Below are positions 16,932 through 25,758 of a DNA stretch of 64,000 bases, piece after piece; within the stretch, counting starts at the first letter, position 1; every line of letters begins with the position of its first letter. The notes under the pieces are model-generated. The model had not been told where the DNA came from and searched no databases. It saw only the letters and a program-made list of their open reading frames with translations. The translations under genes were made by a program, and so were the position numbers. The DNA comes from CAZKAP01 sp964552195 (lineage in GTDB: Bacteria > Bacteroidota > Bacteroidia > Flavobacteriales > Flavobacteriaceae): positions 1 to 64,000 of the forward strand of contig CAZKFM010000014.1 of the NCBI GenBank assembly GCA_964552195.1, read 5' to 3'.

Positions 16932-17474
16932 TTACCACAACTGAAGCCCGCCCTCACGGAACAGGAATGGCAACAGTTCCTGTTTGTATTCCCATACCTT
17001 AATGGTAAAGAAGGCAAAGAAAGACATGGTCAGCACAAACTTGAGGAAGGTGCCGGTGAGAAAGCCCAGGAAGGAGCCGAAGGCCGCCCGGAGTGCCTTC
17101 TTACGAGGAGTCTGATTAATCAGTTCCCCCACCATGGCACCGAAGAAGGGCCATACGATGATACCGAAAATACCGAGCACGAAGGGAAAGGCAACGGCAA
17201 TCATCAGTCCTAGTAAGGTACCAACCATACCAGCCTTGCTGCCCCCGAATTTCCGGGTTCCCAGTGCCGGGATCCAGTAGTCCAGTATAGTAACTATAAT
17301 CATGATACCGAAAGTAACTCCCAGTACCCAATAGTCCAGGGTTATGGGCTTGGTCAGATACAGTAAAAGCAGCCCTATCCAGCTCAGAGGAGGGCCGGGT
17401 ATTACAGGCAGAAAGCTGCCGAAGACAGCGATCACCATGAAGATGAAAGCGATGATGAGCAGTGCAATATCCAT
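16932..17474 (-). CDS. DUF456 membrane protein
   Basis: A 180-residue integral membrane protein with about five hydrophobic segments and the family's Gly-Gly-Ser-Lys-Ala-Gly and Pro-Phe-Phe-Gly-Ala-Met-Val-Gly-Glu motifs, typical of DUF456. Glycine-rich helices resemble small membrane scaffolds. No function is established. It is a single-gene unit, transcribed away from the lipoprotein-ruvC operon. Confidence 0.85.
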   Translation of the reverse strand: MDIALLIIAFIFMVIAVFGSFLPVIPGPPLSWIGLLLLYLTKPITLDYWVLGVTFGIMIIVTILDYWIPALGTRKFGGSKAGMVGTLLGLMIAVAFPFVLGIFGIIVWPFFGAMVGELINQTPRKKALRAAFGSFLGFLTGTFLKFVLTMSFFAFFTIKVWEYKQELLPFLFREGGLQLW

Positions 17475-17742
17475 GTCTGAATAATAAGTCTGAGTACAGT
17501 CAAGAACGTTACAAGGTAAACAAAAAATATACCCATTACCCGGGGGCTATATTAATTCGACATGAAATCTTGATCCAAAATCGTAAGTGTCAGAATGACA
17601 GATTTTTATAACCGTGGAAGTCCCATATGTGCCGCTTTTGCACGAGTTGGGCTCGTCACGGACTGCTGAGGTGCGGGGAGGCCTTGAGGCCTCACGGTAC
17701 CGACTATATAGGAAAGTAGTAATTTTAGGGAAATTTAGGCGT

Positions 17743-18237
17743 ATGCTCCGGGGGGCCGTTCTTGTTTTCCTCAATGTATTGCTGGTATCCTGTGATTATT
17801 TCAAATCCGAACAGGAACTGGCGGAGGAACGGGTTTGGGCGGCACTGAACGACGACAGCTGGGACACGGTGGATAGTTATCCCCTGTTCGATGTGTGTCC
17901 GGAGCAGGAGTCCCTGGAGGCCATGCGGGGTTGCTTCGAGCAGACCCTGATTGTATACCTGGCTTCGGCCATAGAGGGCCTCTCTTACGAGATCGAAGAG
18001 GACATGAACGAGCGGGTCTTCGTGGATTTTACTATCGACCCCGATGGGTTCATCAATCTGGATCAGATCGAGACCAATCCTACCGTAGAGCGGTTGCTTC
18101 CCAGTCTGAAGGAAGATCTTCAGGCCAGCTTCAGCAACCTGTTTGCGAGTCGAAATGCCGTCACGGTATCACCGGCAATCAAGAGGGGACAATACGTGGG
18201 GATTAAGGTGCGCCTCCCCATAATTCTCAGGACATAA
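17743..18237 (+). CDS. lipoprotein with TonB-C-like domain
   Basis: A 164-residue protein. I take the ATG at 17743 because it gives a clean lipoprotein signal (hydrophobic stretch, lipobox Leu-Val-Ser-Cys with Cys at residue 17); the frame upstream has no signal character. The C-terminal 80 residues (Val-Phe-Val-Asp-Phe-Thr-Ile-Asp-Pro-Asp-Gly, then a helix and strands) resemble the TonB C-terminal fold seen in many Bacteroidota proteins. There is no TonB transmembrane anchor, so energy transduction is unlikely. Its stop TAA shares one base with the ruvC ATG, so translation is probably coupled. Confidence 0.6.
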   Translation: MLRGAVLVFLNVLLVSCDYFKSEQELAEERVWAALNDDSWDTVDSYPLFDVCPEQESLEAMRGCFEQTLIVYLASAIEGLSYEIEEDMNERVFVDFTIDPDGFINLDQIETNPTVERLLPSLKEDLQASFSNLFASRNAVTVSPAIKRGQYVGIKVRLPIILRT

Positions 18238-18791
18238 TGACGCAGGAAACCATCATTTTAGGTATTGATCCCGGAACCACCATCATGGGGTTCGGTTTGA
18301 TTTCCGCGCGGGGCGACCACATGGAATTCATCCAGATGAACGAGCTGGTACTCAAGTCCTATTCCGACCCTTATCTGAAGCTTAAGCATATCTTCGAGCG
18401 TACCGTGGAACTGATCGATACCCATTGTCCGGATGAGATTGCGATCGAGGCTCCTTTCTATGCGAAGAACGTACAGTCCATGCTGAAGCTCGGGCGGGCA
18501 CAGGGAGTAGCCATGGCCGCAGGGCTCAGCCGTCAGGTGCCGATTACGGAGTATATGCCCAAGAAGATCAAAATGGCGATTACCGGTAATGGGAATGCCA
18601 GTAAGGAGCAGGTTGCCGGGATGCTACAGGTGTTGCTCCAACTCAAGGAGCTACCCAGAAACCTGGACAGCACCGACGGTCTGGCCGCGGCCGTATGCCA
18701 CCACTTCAACCGTAACAACGATCGCTCCCGGGAAGCCTACAACGGCTGGTCGTCATTCATTAACGCCAACCCGGACCGGGTTAAAAAGTAA
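18237..18791 (+). CDS. ruvC: Holliday junction resolvase RuvC
   Basis: A 184-residue endonuclease cutting Holliday junctions with RuvAB. Catalytic Asp11 in Gly-Ile-Asp-Pro-Gly-Thr, a second acidic residue in Ala-Ile-Glu-Ala-Pro-Phe-Tyr near 71, and the C-terminal Asp-Gly-Leu-Ala-Ala-Ala-Val-Cys-His motif are all intact. Neither ruvA nor ruvB is adjacent, as is common in this phylum. The start overlaps the preceding lipoprotein gene by one base. Confidence 0.95.
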   Translation: MTQETIILGIDPGTTIMGFGLISARGDHMEFIQMNELVLKSYSDPYLKLKHIFERTVELIDTHCPDEIAIEAPFYAKNVQSMLKLGRAQGVAMAAGLSRQVPITEYMPKKIKMAITGNGNASKEQVAGMLQVLLQLKELPRNLDSTDGLAAAVCHHFNRNNDRSREAYNGWSSFINANPDRVKK

Positions 18792-18800
18792 ACGCCCGCT

Positions 18801-19937
18801 ATGGCAGGCATATATATCCACATCCCCTACTGCAGGCATGCCTGCCATTACTGTGATTTTCATTTCTCGACTTCCACACGCAACCGCACGGCCATGTGGG
18901 AGGCCCTGCTGAAAGAAATGCAAATGCGAAAGGAGGAATGGCGCTTCGGCCCGGCCCTTCACCTGTATTTCGGCGGGGGTACCCCTTCGCTCTTGCCCCC
19001 GAAGGTATTGCAGCAGCTGATCGCTTCGGCCCGGGAGCATTACGGATTGGTTTCGGAAGCGGAATGCACCCTCGAGGTCAATCCGGACGATGTCTCTCCG
19101 GAAAGTATAGACGGATGGAAGGCCGCTGGAATCAACAGGCTGAGCATCGGTATTCAGTCCTTTCACCAGGAGGATCTCCGGTGGATGAACAGGGCCCATG
19201 ATGCGGAACAGGCCCAGAGATCCCTCGAGCTCGCTTCTGGCAGTTTTGACAACTATTCCGTTGACCTGATCTACGGCCTGCCGCATGCAAAGCCGGGGAA
19301 CTGGGAGTCCAATGTGCGCAGGATACTGGACCAAAAGGTGCCACACCTATCCGCTTATGCGCTGACCGTGGAGGAGCATACCGTGCTGGACACTCGTATT
19401 CGCAAAGGTCAGGAGACTCCGGTTTCGGATGAGTCCGCCCGGGCCGATTTCGAGTGGCTGGTCGAAGTCATGGAAGGCCGGGGATACGATAACTACGAAT
19501 TGTCCAATTTCGCGCTGCCGGGCTTCTACTCTAAAAACAACAGCGCCTATTGGCAGGGTAAACCCTACGTGGGCATAGGTCCGTCGGCCCATTCGTTCGA
19601 TGGATACAGGCGAAGCTGGAATGTGAGAAGCAATCCGATCTATATTCGGGAGATCGGTGACGGGAGGGTTCCCCGGGAGGAGGAAGTGCTGAGCAAGCGG
19701 GACCGCTATAACGAATATGTGATGACTAGGCTCAGGACCCGTTGGGGCGTGAGTCTGCAGGAGCTGGAAGAATCCTTCGGACCTACCGCCCGGGATTATC
19801 TTAAAGAACGAGCGGATCGCTATGTTCGCGAGCATTTACTATTTTACGATGGGGAACGCCTGCTGGCGACCCGCAAAGGACGGTTTCTGGTCGATGGCAT
19901 CGCCAGCGACCTATTCCTCTTGAATATAAAGGGATGA
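18801..19937 (+). CDS. hemW: heme chaperone HemW (radical SAM)
   Basis: A 378-residue radical SAM protein of the HemN/HemW group. The iron-sulfur motif is Cys11-x3-Cys15-x2-Cys18; the Gly-Gly-Gly-Thr-Pro SAM-binding segment is near 57. It begins directly with the radical SAM domain and lacks the N-terminal extension with the extra cysteine of coproporphyrinogen oxidase HemN, so it fits HemW, which inserts heme into respiratory enzymes. It ends by overlapping the cyclase gene in ATGA. Confidence 0.9.
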   Translation: MAGIYIHIPYCRHACHYCDFHFSTSTRNRTAMWEALLKEMQMRKEEWRFGPALHLYFGGGTPSLLPPKVLQQLIASAREHYGLVSEAECTLEVNPDDVSPESIDGWKAAGINRLSIGIQSFHQEDLRWMNRAHDAEQAQRSLELASGSFDNYSVDLIYGLPHAKPGNWESNVRRILDQKVPHLSAYALTVEEHTVLDTRIRKGQETPVSDESARADFEWLVEVMEGRGYDNYELSNFALPGFYSKNNSAYWQGKPYVGIGPSAHSFDGYRRSWNVRSNPIYIREIGDGRVPREEEVLSKRDRYNEYVMTRLRTRWGVSLQELEESFGPTARDYLKERADRYVREHLLFYDGERLLATRKGRFLVDGIASDLFLLNIKG

Positions 19938-20692
19938 AGGCGCGGATAAACCACGGACATAATACCTGGGAGGTCGATTACGATCGCCCAGTGGATCTTT
20001 CCATACCCCTGTGTTCCGAGGGAGGAGTACAGGCATGGGGAGTGGGGCCCGCCCGAATCGAACCCTACCGCTTTGGGGGACAGACGTTTTCAGTTGAGGC
20101 CGGGAGTCCGGTGAATTTCTGCGAATTGCAGTTCGGTCCACATGCCCATGTAACGCATACCGAGACCAGTGGACACATCAGGGAGAAGGGGGAAACCGTT
20201 AATCGGGTACTTCCTTTTTTTCGGGGTCCGGCGCGGCTGATCAGCATTGAGCCCGAGGTCCATAACGGAATGGCCAGTATCGGTGCAGATCAGGTGATGG
20301 AAAAGCTCCAAACCGAGGTTACCGGAGCACTCGTGATTCGTACGCTGCCCAATTCCCCGGACAAGAAGAGTGCGCAATATACGGGCCGGAATCCCGCTTT
20401 TCTAGAACCTGAGGCCATGCAGTACATACTGAATTCAGGGGTTGAACATCTGTTGGTGGATCTGCCTTCGGTGGACCCGGAACGCGATGGGGGCGCCGTC
20501 CGGGCGCACCGGATTTTCTGGGGCGCTGATGATTTTCCGGAAGCCCGAAGTGGAGCAACCATAACGGAACTCATATATGTCCCCGGGGATATCCAGGATG
20601 GGGATTACTGGCTGGAGCTGCATGTGGCGCCCGTGGAATCGGATGCCTCACCGAGCCGCCCACTGCTGTTTCCCTTAAAGAAGATACTATGA
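19934..20692 (+). CDS. cyclase family protein (kynurenine formamidase-like)
   Basis: A 252-residue protein with the cyclase/KynB fold: an early Asp-Leu-Ser-Ile-Pro-Leu strand and a metal-site segment His-Ala-His-Val-Thr-His-Thr-Glu-Thr-Ser-Gly-His near 73-84. The family consensus is His-x-Gly-Thr-His-x-Asp-x-Pro-x-His; the Gly and Asp of that consensus are changed here, so catalytic competence on N-formylkynurenine is uncertain. The gene is tightly coupled on both sides (ATGA overlaps with hemW and with the DUF4230 gene). Confidence 0.7.
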   Translation: MKARINHGHNTWEVDYDRPVDLSIPLCSEGGVQAWGVGPARIEPYRFGGQTFSVEAGSPVNFCELQFGPHAHVTHTETSGHIREKGETVNRVLPFFRGPARLISIEPEVHNGMASIGADQVMEKLQTEVTGALVIRTLPNSPDKKSAQYTGRNPAFLEPEAMQYILNSGVEHLLVDLPSVDPERDGGAVRAHRIFWGADDFPEARSGATITELIYVPGDIQDGDYWLELHVAPVESDASPSRPLLFPLKKIL

Positions 20693-21351
20693 TGAACGGT
20701 TTAGTCGAGGCCTTACTGGGCGTTTTACTGGGAGTACTGATCACGTATTGGTTTGTACAGGAGCGGGGAAGCCGTCGTCGGCGTCAACGAACCCACGAGC
20801 AGGGTATGCTGATACTGGAGAAAATCAAAAGCGTGTGCAAGCTGGTGACCGTCGAGGGCGATTTCGCCGAGATCTATCGGTACGAGCACATCAAAGACGG
20901 GTTCATGAATATCCTGAGCAGCAAGAAGAAGGCACTGATCATTATTAATGCCAAGGCCCAGGTAGGTTACGATCTCAAGAAGATGCGCCTGCAGGCCGAC
21001 GAGTCGCAGCGCATCATACGCGTGCAGTCCTTTCCGCAGCCCGAACTCCTTTCCGTCAGTCCCAACCTGCAGTTTTACGACATTAAGAACGGTCTGTTCA
21101 ATTCCTTCTCTCCGGACGACCTGACGGACCTGAATCAGCGGGCCCGGGAATACATCGAGGAGAAGATCCCGGACAGCAGCCTGATGCATACGGCCCGAGC
21201 CGAAGCCCTGCAGGCCATACAGGTAATCGAGAAGATCGTCGGCACCATAGGATGGACCCTGGATTACAGTTCGCTCGAGCTCACGGAGGAAGACTGGATG
21301 TTACTCAAAGCGAACGGGCAAGCCACAACCGAAAGCGAAACCGATGAATAA
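20689..21351 (+). CDS. DUF4230 membrane-anchored protein
   Basis: A 220-residue protein with one N-terminal transmembrane helix (residues 5-23), a basic stop-transfer run of arginines, then a soluble DUF4230-type domain with Lys-Ala-Leu-Ile-Ile-Ile-Asn-Ala-Lys-Ala-Gln-Val-Gly-Tyr-Asp-Leu. Family function is unknown; members occur widely in Bacteroidota and Firmicutes. Overlaps with both neighbours suggest a single transcript from the lipoprotein gene through the MmcQ-like gene. Confidence 0.8.
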   Translation: MMNGLVEALLGVLLGVLITYWFVQERGSRRRRQRTHEQGMLILEKIKSVCKLVTVEGDFAEIYRYEHIKDGFMNILSSKKKALIIINAKAQVGYDLKKMRLQADESQRIIRVQSFPQPELLSVSPNLQFYDIKNGLFNSFSPDDLTDLNQRAREYIEEKIPDSSLMHTARAEALQAIQVIEKIVGTIGWTLDYSSLELTEEDWMLLKANGQATTESETDE

Positions 21352-21703
21352 TGAAAGTCTGCGATCGTATTGCCTCTCGAAGAAAGGAGTTGAGGAGACT
21401 TTGCCATTCGACGAGGTGACCCTCGTCTTTAAAGTGATGGGAAAGATGTTTGCCGCTATGGGTCTGGAGTACGGAGAGCCCAGGATCAACCTGAAATGCG
21501 ATCCCGACAGGGCGGTGAAACTGCGGGAGGAATACCCGGAGAATGCTTTACCCGGCTATCACATGAGCAAAAAGCACTGGAACACCGTGGTAGCCAACGA
21601 CGGCCTGCCGGATGCACTGGTCCGGGTATGGATCGACCACAGTTATGACCTGGTCGTGGCGAGCCTGTCTAAAAAACTCAGGGAGGAGCTGGCTTCGTTA
21701 TGA
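21344..21703 (+). CDS. MmcQ/YjbR family protein
   Basis: A 119-residue protein of the MmcQ/YjbR fold, with the typical start Leu-Arg-Ser-Tyr-Cys-Leu-Ser-Lys-Lys-Gly-Val-Glu-Glu-Thr-Leu-Pro-Phe, a Leu-Lys-Cys-Asp-Pro-Asp strand and a Tyr-His-Met-Ser-Lys-Lys-His-Trp motif. The family is described as DNA-binding-like (CyaY-type fold), role unclear. It overlaps the DUF4230 gene by 8 bases. Confidence 0.85.
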   Translation: MNNESLRSYCLSKKGVEETLPFDEVTLVFKVMGKMFAAMGLEYGEPRINLKCDPDRAVKLREEYPENALPGYHMSKKHWNTVVANDGLPDALVRVWIDHSYDLVVASLSKKLREELASL

Positions 21704-21903
21704 GTGTAAGAGTTTAAAAATGAACTTTTTATCGACTGTTTCGGAGAGAATTTCAAAATAAATGCCCCCATTTATCGTTCCTGGATTTAAGTATTTACCT
21801 ACAAAAGTATGCCATTCGTCGAAGGAAAAGGCAATTTGACCCGGGTATGGACGATTGTAAGAATAAGATGTAAGAAATTTGTAGTATATAAAAGAGTATT
21901 GCC

Positions 21904-22299
21904 GTGACTGTACTATTCATAGAAGACGATATGATCGAGACGATGAAGCTTCATCGCGCTCTGGATAAGGTGGGTTCCAAACACAAAATACTCGAGGCGA
22001 CTAATGGAGAAGAGGCCCTGGAGATCCTGAAAAACACCCTGCCGGATATCATATTACTGGATTTGAATATGCCCCGCATGAGCGGCATCGAGTTCCTGTC
22101 CATACTGAAGGCCGACGATAAACTCAAGTACCTTCCTACCATTATACTCACCACCTCGGAGAACCGCACCGATTTGCTCAAGTGTTTCGAAATCGGAATA
22201 GCCGGGTATGTAGTCAAGCCCCTCAAATATGAGGAATACGAAGAACGAATTCGAAAGGTGTTTGATTATTGGGAGATGAGCGAACTCATCAAAGCCTAA
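21904..22299 (+). CDS. receiver-only response regulator
   Basis: A 131-residue CheY/Rcp1-like receiver with acidic pocket Glu7-Asp8-Asp9, phosphoacceptor Asp53 in Leu-Leu-Asp-Leu-Asn-Met-Pro, and the conserved Lys in Val-Val-Lys-Pro near 106. It starts at GTG (21904). There is no output domain, so it probably acts as a phosphate sink, shuttle or protein-binding switch. It directly precedes the H-NOX operon, in the same direction, but a regulated promoter lies between them. Confidence 0.88.
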   Translation: MTVLFIEDDMIETMKLHRALDKVGSKHKILEATNGEEALEILKNTLPDIILLDLNMPRMSGIEFLSILKADDKLKYLPTIILTTSENRTDLLKCFEIGIAGYVVKPLKYEEYEERIRKVFDYWEMSELIKA

Positions 22300-22312
22300 C
22301 AAAAAACGGCGT

Positions 22313-22357
22313 TTCACAACATTCTTTAGTCCACGGTTAGGCCTATTCTTACATTTA
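22313..22357 (+). promoter_or_regulatory. shared EPS/NO-regulon promoter, site A (H-NOX operon)
   Basis: TTCACAAC (22313-22320) inside GCGTTTCACAACAT, followed exactly 30 bases after its last C by the -7-like box TACATTTA (22350-22357). The upstream repeat seen at the other three sites is weak here (CCTAAC ending at 22300, spacing 20). The 26-base context matches site D at 22 positions. It would drive the H-NOX/kinase operon, whose first ATG is at 22467. Confidence 0.55.
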
Positions 22358-22466
22358 TTCTGGAATGCGACTCGCTTCCGGATGGACGTCTGAGGGTCTG
22401 TTATCCGTTACAGATCAAAAGGCAGCTGCCGGTAAAGTTCGCATCCAGACCTAAACGATCTTAGAG

Positions 22467-23015
22467 ATGAAAGGACTGATCTTTACCGAATTCCTAGACA
22501 TGGTGGAATCCGAATTCGGCCTGGCCGTCGTGGACGCCATAATCGAGCGTTCCAACCTTCCTTCCGAAGGGGTCTATACCTCCGTAGGTACTTACGATTT
22601 CGCTGAAATGCTCAGCCTGGTGACCGAACTCCAGAAGGAAACTGGCCTGCCGCTTCCCGACCTGCTCCGCAGTTTCGGGCATTACCTCTTCGGCAGCCTC
22701 AAGCGTGTCCATCCCGAGGTGATGAGCAGCTACGAATCGCCCATGGCGATGATCGCTTCCATAGAAGATCACATCCATGTTCATGTGCGCAAGCTCTATC
22801 CGGATGCGGAGTTGCCCACCTTTAAGGTGCTGTCCAGGGAAGAGACCAGCCTCGAACTGATCTATTCTTCCCGCAGGGGACTGGGTTATCTGGCACTGGG
22901 CTTGATCGAGAAGACCTTCGAACATTTCGGCAAGGAGGCCCGTATAGAAATGGAAGCCATGAACGAGGAAGGAACCGAGGTTAGGTTTGTGATACTTCAA
23001 TATGCAGAGTGTTGA
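22467..23015 (+). CDS. stand-alone H-NOX heme-nitric oxide sensor
   Basis: A 182-residue protein covering one H-NOX (HNOB) domain with nothing attached. Visible signatures: proximal heme ligand His104 in Asp-His-Ile-His, conserved Pro117, and the heme-propionate clamp Tyr133-x-Ser135-x-Arg137. Aligned by eye to the Thermoanaerobacter protein, the distal Tyr140 that stabilises oxygen there falls on a Leu here, which predicts an NO (not O2) sensor. Known stand-alone bacterial H-NOX proteins control a partner histidine kinase or cyclic-di-GMP enzyme. Here the kinase gene overlaps it by 14 bases. Confidence 0.92.
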   Translation: MKGLIFTEFLDMVESEFGLAVVDAIIERSNLPSEGVYTSVGTYDFAEMLSLVTELQKETGLPLPDLLRSFGHYLFGSLKRVHPEVMSSYESPMAMIASIEDHIHVHVRKLYPDAELPTFKVLSREETSLELIYSSRRGLGYLALGLIEKTFEHFGKEARIEMEAMNEEGTEVRFVILQYAEC

Positions 23016-25377
23016 TTACGAAATACTTGAACGTGCGCTGCAGCGTGAGCGAAAGGCCCGAAAACAGGCAGAAAAACTGCTTGAGGAAAAGGCCAATGAG
23101 CTCTATCAGACCGCCCGCCATCTGAGGGAAACCAACGAGAAGCTGCAAGTACTCATGGACGAACAGGGACCGGATTCCCTGGGGGACTTCATGAGTATCA
23201 TCGACCCCTATGTGGTCATGGACCTGAATTCCCGGGTACTCAAGATGAATACCAGCGCCAAGGAGTTCCTGGGCTACGATCAGACCGAAGAAGAGGTTAT
23301 ACTATCAGACCTGGTGCATCCCGATTATGTGGAGTATACCCGGGAGTCCTTCCAGAACCTCATGAAGGTCGGGATCATTAAAAATTACAACCCCATTATT
23401 CGCACCCGTACCCAAGGTGAGCGATCTGTGAACATCAATGCCAGTGTAATCCTGGATAGGGAGGGCAATCCCATTGCCGCTCAGGGGGTACTCAGGGACG
23501 TCACCCAGGAAAGGGAGATCAAACGGTTGCTGGACCAGCAACGCAGGGAACAAGACATCATCGTGGAGAATTCCCCTTTAGGAATACTCCTGCTCGATCA
23601 GGAACAAATAATCAAAGCCAATCGCTCCTTTATTAAACTCACCGGATACGATATTAACGATATACGAGGCCATAGTCTGGACGATTTCTCGGAATCGGAG
23701 GAAATCATGTGGTATGAAAAGGAGCTGAAACCCGATACGGCTCCGCTCAAAGCGCATAACCGGGTCACCGAAGTGCGGAGGTTTACCCGAAAAAATGGCG
23801 GATACTTCCTGGGAAAGACCAGCATCAGCGAGGTACGGGATGCATCCGGGGCACTTCTATACAAGGTGGCTGTTATTGAGGACATTACAAGCGACCTGCT
23901 CGCGGACAAAAAACTCAGGGCCTCCGAGGAACGCATGGTTTCCCTGATTCGCAACCTGCAGACCGGGATCCTGGTGGAGGACGAGAACCAGCAGATTACG
24001 CTGGCCAACGACAAATATTGTGAGCTACTCGGACTCGAGATACTGCCCGAATCCCTGCACGGGCTGTCCGGTGAAACCCTGCGTCTGCAACAACGGGAAA
24101 TTTATAGAGACGACGACATAGTCGAGAACCGACTTCGGTATATATTGCAGAAGAAGGAACTCGTTCTTTCAGACGAACTGATTCTCAAGGATGGGCGTAC
24201 CCTGGAGCGGGATTATATTCCCATTTACAGCGGGGATACGTATAAGGGCCACCTGTGGAGTTATAATGATGTTACCCTTCGAAATAACTACCGCAGAAAC
24301 CTGGAGGTACAGAAAGCCAAGTACAGCAGCATTATTGCCCATATGAACCTGGGACTCATCGAGGTGAGCCTGAGCGATACGGTAATTATGGTGAACCAGA
24401 GCTTCTGCCAGATGAGCGGCTTCAGCAGCCAGGAACTCGTGGGCCGGAAGCTGGATGAGTTCCTGCAGTTCGATCTGAAGAATTCGGAACCCTCGGATTA
24501 TCAGAGCCAGTTTATTACCGACGACGGTTTTCAGTCCAGTGAAATCCGGGTATGCCGAAAGGACGGTGAGAAGCGCACCTGGTTTATCAGCGGGGCTCCA
24601 AACTACGGGGAGACAGGTAAGTACAGCGGGTATATTCTAGTGACCCTGGATATTACCGAACTCAAGGAATTGCAGACCCAGAAGGAAAAACTGCTTAAGG
24701 AACTGGAAGACAGCAATAGGGGCCTGGAGGAATACGCACATATCGTTTCGCACGATTTGAAGTCGCCCCTGCGGAGTGTGTCCGCCCTGTCCACCTGGCT
24801 GCACGACGATTACAAGGACCAGCTGGACGAGAACGGACAGTACAACCTGAAGATGATGCAGGAGAAGATCGAGGGCATGGACCGGCTTATCGACGGAATT
24901 CTGAAGTACTCCACGGTAAACAGTTCGACCCTGGATCAGACCGAATTCAATGTTACCGAGGTGATCCGGGAGATATCGGAGATTATCTATATACCCGATC
25001 ACGTCCGGGTGCGAATCGTAAGCAACCTTCCCGTGTTACGGGCCGACCGCACTAAGATCTATCAGGTATTCCAGAACCTGATCGGCAATGCCGTGGTCAA
25101 TATTGAAAAACCACAGGGCTTCGTGGACATAGGTTTCGAGGATCAGGCAACCCACTGGCAATTCTCGGTGGCCGATAACGGCGTTGGAATTCCCAGCGAA
25201 TACCACGAGAAGATCTTCGAGATCTTTCAGTCCATAGGCAGCCGCGACCGATCGACCGGCATCGGACTGTCCATCATCAAGAAGATCGTCGATCGTTACC
25301 AGGGCAAGATCTGGCTGGAGAGCGAAGTCGGCATAGGTACAACGTTTTATTTCACCCTGAAAAAAGAATTGCAGTAA
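23002..25377 (+). CDS. multi-PAS histidine kinase, H-NOX partner
   Basis: A 791-residue soluble kinase with no membrane segment. Residues 10-50 are a coiled coil, then four to five PAS/PAC modules (around 65-185, 190-300, 310-425, 430-555), a dimerisation helix with phosphoacceptor His584 in Ser-His-Asp-Leu-Lys-Ser-Pro, and an ATPase domain with N box (Asn-Leu-Ile-Gly-Asn-Ala near 692) and G boxes (Asp-Asn-Gly-Val-Gly-Ile-Pro, Gly-Ile-Gly-Leu-Ser). No receiver is fused, so phosphate must leave to separate receivers. The 14-base overlap with the H-NOX gene and the cytosolic location support a direct H-NOX-kinase complex. Confidence 0.92.
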   Translation: MQSVDYEILERALQRERKARKQAEKLLEEKANELYQTARHLRETNEKLQVLMDEQGPDSLGDFMSIIDPYVVMDLNSRVLKMNTSAKEFLGYDQTEEEVILSDLVHPDYVEYTRESFQNLMKVGIIKNYNPIIRTRTQGERSVNINASVILDREGNPIAAQGVLRDVTQEREIKRLLDQQRREQDIIVENSPLGILLLDQEQIIKANRSFIKLTGYDINDIRGHSLDDFSESEEIMWYEKELKPDTAPLKAHNRVTEVRRFTRKNGGYFLGKTSISEVRDASGALLYKVAVIEDITSDLLADKKLRASEERMVSLIRNLQTGILVEDENQQITLANDKYCELLGLEILPESLHGLSGETLRLQQREIYRDDDIVENRLRYILQKKELVLSDELILKDGRTLERDYIPIYSGDTYKGHLWSYNDVTLRNNYRRNLEVQKAKYSSIIAHMNLGLIEVSLSDTVIMVNQSFCQMSGFSSQELVGRKLDEFLQFDLKNSEPSDYQSQFITDDGFQSSEIRVCRKDGEKRTWFISGAPNYGETGKYSGYILVTLDITELKELQTQKEKLLKELEDSNRGLEEYAHIVSHDLKSPLRSVSALSTWLHDDYKDQLDENGQYNLKMMQEKIEGMDRLIDGILKYSTVNSSTLDQTEFNVTEVIREISEIIYIPDHVRVRIVSNLPVLRADRTKIYQVFQNLIGNAVVNIEKPQGFVDIGFEDQATHWQFSVADNGVGIPSEYHEKIFEIFQSIGSRDRSTGIGLSIIKKIVDRYQGKIWLESEVGIGTTFYFTLKKELQ

Positions 25378-25428
25378 AACGGCGTTAATATACGTAAGAA
25401 AAGTCCCATTGAATCCCCCTAAACACCC

Positions 25429-25758
25429 ATGAACGAACAACCGAACTTAAGCTATATCGAGGAAATCGCAGGCGGCAACAAGGAGTTTGAAAAGAAGTTT
25501 TTCGACATACTTCAGCTCGAGTTTCCCAAGGAAAAGGAATCCTACGACGAGTTCGTATCGGCCCAGGATTTCGAGGAGGCCTCCAAGGTGGTGCACAAAA
25601 TCAAGCACAAACTGGGCATCCTGAGCATGAAGGAAGGCTATCAGCTGGCCATTGCCTACGAAAATGAGCTCAAGGCCGGAAATCTGGAGCTCCGGCAGAA
25701 TTTCGATGAACTGCTCGAGACGGTACGGGAGTTCATCGAACAAATAGAAACGCCATGA
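25429..25758 (+). CDS. HPt phosphotransfer protein
   Basis: A 109-residue all-helical protein with His56 in Val-Val-His-Lys-Ile-Lys-His-Lys-Leu-Gly, the HPt phosphorylation motif. It would pass phosphate between receivers, which fits the presence of a non-hybrid kinase, two receiver-only proteins and one LytTR regulator in this cluster. Its stop overlaps the LytTR gene start by 4 bases (ATGA), the tightest coupling in the cluster. Confidence 0.8.
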   Translation: MNEQPNLSYIEEIAGGNKEFEKKFFDILQLEFPKEKESYDEFVSAQDFEEASKVVHKIKHKLGILSMKEGYQLAIAYENELKAGNLELRQNFDELLETVREFIEQIETP

